Below, in pieces: positions 6,544-11,935 of a DNA stretch of 11,935 bases (position 1 is the first letter of the stretch; each line of letters starts with the position of its first letter). Under the pieces are notes generated by a model. The model worked only from the letters and a program-made list of their open reading frames with translations, ran no database searches and was not told where the DNA came from. The translations under genes were made by a program, and so were the position numbers. The DNA is taken from assembly GCA_030613125.1 (NCBI GenBank), contig JAUWMO010000075.1:1-11935 (forward strand). The letters are read 5' to 3'. The DNA is from Bacteroidota bacterium. Its GTDB lineage: Bacteria; Bacteroidota; Bacteroidia; Bacteroidales; VadinHA17.

Positions 6544-7773
6544 ATGGAAGAAATTCAGAAAGTAAAACAAAGATTTGGGATAATCGGAAACTATATTAGC
6601 CTCAACCGTGCCATAGATATTGCTATGCAGGTAGCGCCCACTGATTTGTCGGTACTGATCACCGGAGAGAGTGGGAGCGGGAAAGAGGTATTTCCCCAAA
6701 TAATCCATCAGTACAGCTCAAGAAAGCACGGAAAATACATTGCTGTAAACTGTGGTGCTATTCCTGAAGGAACTATTGATTCAGAATTGTTTGGCCATGA
6801 AAAGGGCTCATTTACAGGCGCTACTGACAGCCGCAAAGGATACTTTGAGATGGCAAATGGTGGTACTGTTTTCCTCGATGAAATAGCTGAACTTCCACTG
6901 GCCACACAGGTTAGATTACTTAGGGTACTTGAATCGGGAGAGTTTATAAGAGTGGGATCTTCTGCTCCCCAAAAGACAAATGTAAGGATTATTGCAGCCA
7001 CAAATTTTGATATCATTCAATCGATTCAGGCCGGAAAATTCCGGGAGGATCTTTATTACAGGCTGAATACCGTTCCAATACATGTTCCTTCATTAAGGGA
7101 ACGAGGGGATGATATTTATTTACTTTTCAGAAAATTTGTCATAGATTTCTCAGAAAAATACAGAATGCCTCCCATTCAACTTATTGATGAAGCTCAACTG
7201 GTATTAAGAAATTACCGATGGCCCGGTAATATCAGGCAATTGAAAAACATAACTGAACAAATTTCAATTATTGAAAAAACCCGTGAAATAGATGAAGAAA
7301 CTTTGCGTGCATATCTTCCTGATTATCAGGGCGTAAAATTGCCTGCACTTATCCATAAAGAGGATCCTGGATCTTTCTCATCAGAAAGAGAGATCCTTTA
7401 TAAGGTTCTTTTTGATATGAAAAGTGATATGAATGATTTAAAGAAACTTGTGGTTGACCTGCTTCAAAAAGGATATGACGAAACTGATCTTCAGGGGAAT
7501 CACGCCAAGGTGGTCCAAAAATTGTATCAAAGCGTAGACCAGGAACCAGATACTATCCCTAAACCTACAATAGATTTTACTAAAGCAGAAAATCCGGATA
7601 TACAAGATACTGAGGAGATTATTGAAGAATCGCTATCTCTTGAGGATAAAGAGATAGAACTAATACAGAAAGCTCTTGAGAAATACCATGGAAGGCGCAA
7701 ACAGGCTGCAATTGAACTTGGCATTTCAGAGAGAACATTATATAGAAAGATTAAAGAATACAATTTAAACTGA
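6544..7773 (+). CDS. Sigma-54-interacting AAA+ transcriptional activator without a sensor domain
   Basis: This is a predicted bacterial enhancer-binding protein that uses ATP hydrolysis to remodel RNA polymerase bound to sigma-54. The AAA+ domain begins almost at the N-terminus (about residue 12), so no receiver, GAF or PAS domain is present. Walker A is GESGSGKE (41-48). The sigma-54 contact loop reads GSFTGA (88-93) instead of the usual GAFTGA. Walker B is GGTVFLDE (106-113), and REDLYYRL and the sensor II region WPGNIRQLKN are present. A linker of roughly 100 residues, about 270-365, is acidic towards its end. It precedes a Fis-type helix-turn-helix at 370-409 with RRKQAAIELGISERTLYRKIKEY. 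The gene is first of a tightly packed set with lptE 36 bases downstream, so it probably heads an envelope-biogenesis operon. I recall this gene order from other Bacteroidota. Its input signal and target promoters are unknown. Confidence 0.93.
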   Translation: MEEIQKVKQRFGIIGNYISLNRAIDIAMQVAPTDLSVLITGESGSGKEVFPQIIHQYSSRKHGKYIAVNCGAIPEGTIDSELFGHEKGSFTGATDSRKGYFEMANGGTVFLDEIAELPLATQVRLLRVLESGEFIRVGSSAPQKTNVRIIAATNFDIIQSIQAGKFREDLYYRLNTVPIHVPSLRERGDDIYLLFRKFVIDFSEKYRMPPIQLIDEAQLVLRNYRWPGNIRQLKNITEQISIIEKTREIDEETLRAYLPDYQGVKLPALIHKEDPGSFSSEREILYKVLFDMKSDMNDLKKLVVDLLQKGYDETDLQGNHAKVVQKLYQSVDQEPDTIPKPTIDFTKAENPDIQDTEEIIEESLSLEDKEIELIQKALEKYHGRRKQAAIELGISERTLYRKIKEYNLN

Positions 7774-7788
7774 AAAAGTTTAAACTTT
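7764..7788 (+). repeat. Hairpin at the end of the sigma-54 activator gene, possible attenuator
   Basis: TTTAAACT (7764-7771) pairs perfectly with AGTTTAAA (7777-7784) around the loop GAAAA, overlapping the stop codon. An alternative 14-base palindrome, AAAGTTTAAACTTT (7775-7788), overlaps it, so two mutually exclusive folds exist. CTTTATTTATA follows. The stem is AT-rich and could act as a weak intra-operon terminator or as a processing site between the regulator and lptE. Confidence 0.35.
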
Positions 7789-7809
7789 ATTTATAACACA
7801 AAATCTGCA

Positions 7810-8334
7810 GTGTTTAGTAAATTTTACATATATTATTTCAGGCTTTTAATAATTGTGGTAGTAGCAACATCGTTTGCCGGTTGTAAAATAAAATATTCTT
7901 TTACAGGTGCCTCTATATCTCCTGAAGTTAAAACCGTATCGGTACAGTATTTTCAAAATCGGGCAAGTATTGTAAATCCAACACTGAGCCAGGAGTTTAC
8001 TGATGCCTTGAAAGATAAAATTAAAGGGCAAACAAATCTTTCATTTGTGAATGATCTGGGTGATGTTAACTTTGAGGGTGAAATCACTGATTATAAAACC
8101 TCCCCTATGGCAATCACCGGGGATGACAGGGCAGCATTGAACCGCTTTACCATATCTATCAGGGTGAAGTATACAAACAGTCTTGATGTAGATCAGGATT
8201 TTGAAAAAGTGTTTTCAAGGTATCAGGATTATGATAGCACTCATGATCTAAGTTCTGTTGAAGAAGAGTTAATTGAGCTAATAATTAATGATATTACGGA
8301 GGATATCTTCAACGATGCATTCGTAAATTGGTAA
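7810..8334 (+). CDS. lptE: LptE-family LPS-assembly lipoprotein
   Basis: LptE is the outer-membrane lipoprotein that plugs and supports LptD, the translocon placing lipopolysaccharide in the outer leaflet. The 174-residue protein starts with a GTG codon; no ATG lies near, and the signal peptide directly follows. A hydrophobic segment (about 10-22) ends in the lipobox FAGC with Cys25. YSFTGASISPEVKTVSVQYFQNRASIVNPTL, given here in three parts (YSFTGASIS, VKTVSVQYF, NRASIVNPTL), is the conserved N-terminal strand of the Bacteroidota LptE family. The remainder shows FEGEITDYKTSPMAI and RFTISIRVKYTN, as expected for the alternating strand/helix fold. It lies 36 bases after the sigma-54 activator gene and 25 bases before the next gene. 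The symbol rests on family resemblance and gene order; sequence similarity to proteobacterial LptE is low. Confidence 0.85.
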   Translation: MFSKFYIYYFRLLIIVVVATSFAGCKIKYSFTGASISPEVKTVSVQYFQNRASIVNPTLSQEFTDALKDKIKGQTNLSFVNDLGDVNFEGEITDYKTSPMAITGDDRAALNRFTISIRVKYTNSLDVDQDFEKVFSRYQDYDSTHDLSSVEEELIELIINDITEDIFNDAFVNW

Positions 8335-8359
8335 AAAATAAATATTTTTCTATAATCAA

Positions 8360-9625
8360 ATGAATAGGGAAGAATTTATTTCATACATTAATAATCCTTC
8401 TCTTCTGGATAAGAAAAGTCTTCCGGAAATAAGTGAATTATTAGTTGAGTTCCCTTTCTTTCAATCAGGACATCTCCTTTTTTTAAAGAACCTCCACAAT
8501 TTAGATCATATTCGTTTTGGAAGTCAGCTTAAAAAATCTGCAGCTAATGTAGCGAACAGAGAAATTCTCTATCGGCTTATATATAGTCAAGAGTTACCTG
8601 GAACCGCCGAGAAACTGCAAAAAAATGAGAAGGAAGATATAAGAACTGAATCAGATCCAATTACTGATCTTAAAGCTGATGAAAAACAACAAATTATAGA
8701 TAAAACGATTGAGGATAAAACTACCAGGAAACCTCCGGTTGTAAAACCTGTGGAGGAAAAAAGACCTGAAGAGGGTTTACGTTCCAGGGATGATCTGGCA
8801 AAAAAAATTAAGAAACGTCTTGAAGAAATTAAAAAAGATACGGTACAAGCTGTAAAACGTTTGGATAAGCCAGAATCCAAAACTCCGGAAGAAACCTTAC
8901 AAATACAAAAAGAGAGGACTGAAAACAAGACAGTATCTATAAAATCGGAGGATAATTCCTATGATATCCTGCAATTGGCATATGATCAAACATCTGATGA
9001 ACATTCCAACGAACAGTCTGAAGTGGGGGAAGAACAATCAGGGATTTTATTAGAAGCCAATACTTTAAGCAGTTCTGAAACATTACTTGATCTGGATTAC
9101 CCGGCGGGAAAAGAAGATGTTCCCGGATCGGAACAACAGAAGCCAAAAAAGAAAAGCAGGGACACAGATGAAGAATCTCCTGTCTCAGGTCATAAAACGG
9201 CTAAACCTGAAAAAAAAAACCAAGTAAGAAAAACTCCAGGACCTGAAATAGCATCAGAAGCACATTCGTTTACCTCATGGCTGGACCTTATTGATTCAAA
9301 GTTTTCCTGCCCATCTGAATCATCTGATAACCTGGCAGATGACAAAAAAACAAACCAGCGTAAGATCATAGATCAATTCATTGAAGCACGTCCTAGAATC
9401 CATCCGCAACAGGATGAACCGGCAAGTTCGGGCGACATGTCTATAGAAAGTGTTGAAGAGAAGGATGGCCTGTTTACTGAAACATTGGCTCATATCTATC
9501 TAAAACAGGGATTCTATTCCAAGGCTATTTTTATCTACAATAAATTAAGTTTGATGTTTCCAGAAAAAAGTAGTTACTTTGCACGGCAAATTGAGAAGAT
9601 AGAACAAAGATTGAATGAACTATAA
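8360..9625 (+). CDS. Uncharacterised charged protein with a C-terminal TPR-like segment
   Basis: I do not recognise a named function. The 421-residue protein has no signal peptide or membrane segment, so it is probably cytoplasmic. Three parts are visible. An ordered N-terminal region (about 1-80) starts MNREEFISYINNPSLLDK and contains FPFFQSGHLLFLKNL. A long middle (about 85-300) is dominated by Lys, Glu, Asp, Ser and Pro and is likely disordered. A C-terminal region (about 300-421) holds SWLDLIDSKF (306-315) and KIIDQFIEARPRI (335-347), then one TPR-like helical pair, TETLAHIYLKQGFYSKAIFIYNKL (373-396), and a short coiled end. It sits 25 bases after lptE and 12 bases before secG on the same strand, so it is surely co-transcribed. 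The position suggests a link with envelope biogenesis or secretion, but the sequence does not show it. Confidence 0.85.
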   Translation: MNREEFISYINNPSLLDKKSLPEISELLVEFPFFQSGHLLFLKNLHNLDHIRFGSQLKKSAANVANREILYRLIYSQELPGTAEKLQKNEKEDIRTESDPITDLKADEKQQIIDKTIEDKTTRKPPVVKPVEEKRPEEGLRSRDDLAKKIKKRLEEIKKDTVQAVKRLDKPESKTPEETLQIQKERTENKTVSIKSEDNSYDILQLAYDQTSDEHSNEQSEVGEEQSGILLEANTLSSSETLLDLDYPAGKEDVPGSEQQKPKKKSRDTDEESPVSGHKTAKPEKKNQVRKTPGPEIASEAHSFTSWLDLIDSKFSCPSESSDNLADDKKTNQRKIIDQFIEARPRIHPQQDEPASSGDMSIESVEEKDGLFTETLAHIYLKQGFYSKAIFIYNKLSLMFPEKSSYFARQIEKIEQRLNEL

Positions 9626-9637
9626 ATCAAGGAAAAA

Positions 9638-9994
9638 ATGGGACTCTTTACATTATTTTCAGTTTTAATCATTGTGGTAAGTATCCTTCTGATACTGGTA
9701 GTGCTTGTCCAGAATTCAAAAGGAGGTGGTTTAGCGGCAAATTTTTCGGCTTCAAACCAGATGCTGGGTGTGAGGAAGACTGCCGATTTTCTTGAAAAGG
9801 CCACCTGGACACTTGCGGCAAGTTTATTAGCTTTAAGTCTTCTGGCCAGTGCATCAATTCCCAGGGGTAGCGAAGAGCAAAGGTCAAGGATCCAGGATCA
9901 GATCGACAGGGCTATTGATCCCACCCAGGTACCAAATCTGCCTACTGCCCTTCCAGTGCAGGGAGCAGGTGAAGGTACAGAAGATAACAATTAG
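9638..9994 (+). CDS. secG: Preprotein translocase subunit SecG
   Basis: SecG is the small inner-membrane subunit of the SecYEG channel and assists SecA-driven protein export. The 118-residue product has two hydrophobic segments, about 3-24 and 54-70. They are joined by the conserved loop VQNSKGGGLA (24-33) and a Gly/Ser-rich stretch ending near GVRKTADFLEKATW, the family pattern. The hydrophilic tail after residue 73, rich in Gln, Arg and Pro, is a common feature of Bacteroidota SecG. AAGGA (9629-9633), four bases before the ATG, is one of the few Shine-Dalgarno-like matches in the window. It is the last gene of the operon; a strong terminator follows 23 bases after the stop. Confidence 0.93.
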   Translation: MGLFTLFSVLIIVVSILLILVVLVQNSKGGGLAANFSASNQMLGVRKTADFLEKATWTLAASLLALSLLASASIPRGSEEQRSRIQDQIDRAIDPTQVPNLPTALPVQGAGEGTEDNN

Positions 9995-10017
9995 AAAGAC
10001 TTTTATAATTATTTCTG

Positions 10018-10052
10018 TGTCAGTCTGTCATAATCAGGCTGACATTTTTTTT
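10018..10052 (+). terminator. Strong intrinsic terminator after secG
   Basis: TGTCAGTCTG (10018-10027) pairs with CAGGCTGACA (10035-10044) over 10 bp, including one G-U wobble, around the loop TCATAAT. Eight T residues (10045-10052) follow immediately. This is the clearest terminator in the window. It separates the sigma-54-activator/lptE/secG operon from groESL. Confidence 0.9.
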
Positions 10053-10083
10053 ATTAGCACTTCAGGTAGTCAGTCCTTAAGTT

Positions 10084-10111
10084 GCTGTATATCTATAAGA
10101 TATGAAACAGC
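10084..10111. repeat. Bulged inverted repeat upstream of groES
   Basis: GCTGT+ATATCT (10084-10094) pairs with AGATAT (10098-10103) and ACAGC (10107-10111), an 11 bp stem with a three-base GAA bulge and a three-base loop. It lies about 150 bases before groES, between the secG terminator and the candidate groES promoter. If that promoter is right it is untranscribed and might be a regulator site. Confidence 0.35.
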
Positions 10112-10186
10112 ATTTATCTACAATTAAAATAAGAAATTTATTTAAACTGTTATTTTGTCTATAAAAATGAATAAATCTTTCTGGAT

Positions 10187-10221
10187 TTTGCTTTGGCATG
10201 GAATATGATAATAGCCTTTCG
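10187..10221 (+). promoter_or_regulatory. Candidate groESL promoter
   Basis: TTTG (10187-10190) is separated by 21 bases from TAGCCTTTCG (10212-10221), which resembles the Bacteroidota -7 box TAnnTTTG with one extra base and one mismatch. A second TTTG (10192-10195) gives 16-base spacing. The leader to groES would be about 30 bases. The location after a strong terminator requires a promoter in this region, but the exact match is imperfect. Confidence 0.35.
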
Positions 10222-10259
10222 AAAAACCTGAAATGTTTAACAAATAAAATATTTTAAAA

Positions 10260-10538
10260 ATGTCTAAAAGTAAAATAACACCATTGGCCGATCGCGTTTT
10301 GATAGAACCCCAATCGGCGGAAGAAAAAACAGTAAGTGGAATCCTTATTCCTGATACAGCACAGGAAAAACCCCAGAAAGGGAAAGTCATTGCAATTGGC
10401 GCCGGGACCGCCGATGAAAAAATGGAAGTAAAAGTGGGTGATCATATCCTGTTCGGTAAATATTCCGGGACTGAAATTTCCATAGATGGTAAGGATTACC
10501 TGATTATGCGGCAATCGGATATTCTTGCAATAGTATAA
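10260..10538 (+). CDS. groES: Co-chaperonin GroES (Hsp10)
   Basis: GroES forms the heptameric lid of the GroEL chamber and enables ATP-driven folding of cytoplasmic proteins. The 92-residue length is typical. ITPLADRVLIEP (6-17) is the family N-terminal strand. The mobile loop that docks on GroEL is seen at about 19-38, with SGILIPDTAQEKP. It carries the hydrophobic tripeptide Ile28-Leu29-Ile30. GKVIAIG (41-47), VKVGDHILFGKYSGTEI and the C-terminal DILAIV complete the fold. groEL begins 40 bases after the stop on the same strand, the standard groESL operon. Confidence 0.97.
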   Translation: MSKSKITPLADRVLIEPQSAEEKTVSGILIPDTAQEKPQKGKVIAIGAGTADEKMEVKVGDHILFGKYSGTEISIDGKDYLIMRQSDILAIV

Positions 10539-10578
10539 AATGAAAAATCATAATTCTAAAATTTAAAATCATAAAAAA

Positions 10579-11935
10579 ATGGCAAAAGAACTTAAATTTA
10601 ACATAGATGCCCGTAATCAATTGAAGAAGGGTGTTGATATCCTGGCCGATTCTGTAAAAATTACTCTCGGCCCGAAAGGACGTAATGTGATTCTTGATAA
10701 AAAGTTTGGAGCTCCTCAGATTTCAAAAGATGGTGTAACTGTTGCAAAAGAGATAGAACTAAAAGACCCTTTTGAAAATATGGGAGCACAGATGCTAAAG
10801 GAAGTTGCTTCAAAAACAGCCGATGATGCAGGTGATGGAACTACCACCGCCACTGTTCTGGCTCAATCAATGATTAATGTCGGTTTAAAGAATGTAACGG
10901 CTGGAGCAAATCCGATGGACCTTAAAAGAGGTATTGACAAGGCAGTTGCAAGTGTTATTAAAAACCTGAAAACCCAGACCAAAAACATAGGTGATAATGG
11001 TGACCAGATTGAGCAGGTTGCAAGGATATCAGCCAATAACGATGTAGCTATAGGAAAACTAATTGCTGAAGCAATGGAAAAAGTGAAAAAGGAAGGGGTT
11101 ATTACTGTAGAAGAAGCAAAGGGAACTGAAACAAAAGTTGAAGTTGTTGAGGGGATGCAATTTGACAGGGGTTATATTTCTCCCTATTTTATTACTGATG
11201 CCGATAAAATGGAAGCTGTCCTTGAACAGCCGTATATTTTACTTCATGACAAAAAGATCTCAACCATGAAAGATCTTTTACCTATTCTTGAATCAACCTC
11301 ACAATCTGGCAAATCCTTACTGATCATTGCTGAAGACATAGATGGTGAAGCTCTTGCTACTCTCGTTGTAAACAAACTGCGAGGATCGCTTAAAATTGCC
11401 GCTGTGAAAGCTCCGGGATTTGGCGACAGGAGGAAAGAAATGCTTGAGGATATTGCTATCCTTACCGGAGGTACTGTAATTTCAGAAGAAAAGGGATTGA
11501 AACTGGAAGGGACAAGCCTCGATATGCTTGGTGAAACTGAAAAGGTAGTAATTGATAAAGAAAATACTACCATTGTGAATGGTTCTGGGGCCCAGAAAAA
11601 TATTACTGCCAGAGTGAATCAGATCAAGAAACAAATTGAAACAACCACATCTGATTATGATAAGGAAAAACTACAGGAAAGATTGGCAAAACTGTCTGGT
11701 GGTGTGGCTGTTCTTTACATTGGAGCAGCTTCGGAAATGGAGATGAAGGAGAAAAAAGACCGTGTGGATGATGCTTTGAGTGCCACACGTGCTGCTATTG
11801 AAGAAGGTATTGTACCAGGTGGCGGTGTTGCTTACATAAGAGCAGTTCCTGACCTTGATGGGGTAAAATGTGAAAATAAAGATGAGGAACCCGGTGTACA
11901 GCTTGTCAAACGTGCCCTGGAAGAGCCTATTCGTC
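10579..11935 (+). CDS. groEL: Chaperonin GroEL (Hsp60), 3' end outside the window
   Basis: GroEL assembles into the double-ring folding chamber that works with GroES. Translation from the ATG at 10579 begins MAKELKFNIDARNQL and stays open to the window end, about 452 codons of the usual 540-550. Roughly 90-95 C-terminal residues, with the Gly/Met-rich tail if present, are missing only because the window stops. ATP-site motifs are TLGPKGRNV (29-37) and GDGTTTATVLA (85-95), with Asp86 equivalent to E. coli Asp87. KDRVDDALSATRAAIEEGIVPGGGVAY, split here as DRVDDALSAT and EEGIVPGGG, carries the catalytic Asp equivalent to E. coli Asp398. VEGMQFDRGYISPYF and the apical segment with KAPGFGDRR are intact. 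No frameshift or internal stop was seen. The gene is the second of the groESL operon. Confidence 0.97.
   Translation, partial: MAKELKFNIDARNQLKKGVDILADSVKITLGPKGRNVILDKKFGAPQISKDGVTVAKEIELKDPFENMGAQMLKEVASKTADDAGDGTTTATVLAQSMINVGLKNVTAGANPMDLKRGIDKAVASVIKNLKTQTKNIGDNGDQIEQVARISANNDVAIGKLIAEAMEKVKKEGVITVEEAKGTETKVEVVEGMQFDRGYISPYFITDADKMEAVLEQPYILLHDKKISTMKDLLPILESTSQSGKSLLIIAEDIDGEALATLVVNKLRGSLKIAAVKAPGFGDRRKEMLEDIAILTGGTVISEEKGLKLEGTSLDMLGETEKVVIDKENTTIVNGSGAQKNITARVNQIKKQIETTTSDYDKEKLQERLAKLSGGVAVLYIGAASEMEMKEKKDRVDDALSATRAAIEEGIVPGGGVAYIRAVPDLDGVKCENKDEEPGVQLVKRALEEPIR

Noticed and set aside
8336..8351. AT hairpin AAAAATA / TATTTTT between lptE and the next gene
   Set aside because: The two-base loop cannot close properly and the pairs are all A:T; it looks like ordinary AT-rich spacer.
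8587..8928. Open 113-codon Ser/Phe-rich frame on the minus strand
   Set aside because: It is the complement of the Lys/Glu-rich middle of the charged protein; the odd composition simply reflects the purine-rich coding strand.
10142..10514. Two minus-strand open frames over the groES region
   Set aside because: They overlap groES and its leader in antisense, and neither shows a motif or a credible start signal.
11244..11573. Open 109-codon frame on the minus strand
   Set aside because: It is antisense to a strongly conserved part of groEL.
1..11935. CRISPR arrays, tRNA or rRNA genes, transposases, integrases, toxin-antitoxin or known defence genes
   Set aside because: I looked for regularly spaced repeats, tRNA-like cloverleaf features and such protein motifs and saw none that could be supported.

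Overview
The window looks like ordinary chromosomal sequence from a member of the Bacteroidota, probably an environmental Bacteroidia lineage. The base composition is AT-rich. Most starts lack a Shine-Dalgarno sequence. Two predicted lipoproteins with short type II signal peptides are present in the left half. The right half carries a gene string I recall as typical of this phylum: sigma-54 activator, lptE, a charged TPR-like protein, secG, groES, groEL. No RNA gene, CRISPR array, insertion sequence or phage gene was seen.

Left part, all on the minus strand. A MscS-type mechanosensitive channel (1003-1929) lies 35 bases upstream of kdsB (200-967), and an AT-rich hairpin terminator (72-99) follows kdsB. 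A lone Cys-type sulfatase lipoprotein (2202-3662) and an M3 zinc oligopeptidase lipoprotein (4012-6114) come next. Each has a long, gene-free upstream region. The peptidase gene is bracketed by two near-identical 31-32 bp direct repeats (3918-3949 and 6284-6314) and is visibly richer in G+C than its neighbours on sampled lines.

Right part, all on the plus strand. An apparent operon (6544-9994) encodes a sigma-54 AAA+ activator without a sensor domain, the LPS-transport lipoprotein LptE, an uncharacterised charged protein with a TPR-like tail, and the translocon subunit SecG. It ends at a strong intrinsic terminator (10018-10052). The chaperonin pair groES-groEL follows as its own unit; groEL runs off the window end after about 452 codons.

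Functionally the window is rich in envelope biogenesis: Kdo activation by KdsB, LPS delivery to the outer membrane by LptE, protein export by SecG, osmotic release by MscS, and protein and peptide handling by GroESL and M3 peptidase. I found no clearly new defence or mobile system. The items most worth a second look are the repeat-bracketed peptidase, the sensorless sigma-54 activator heading an envelope operon, the unnamed charged protein inside that operon, and several inverted repeats in the intergenic regions.
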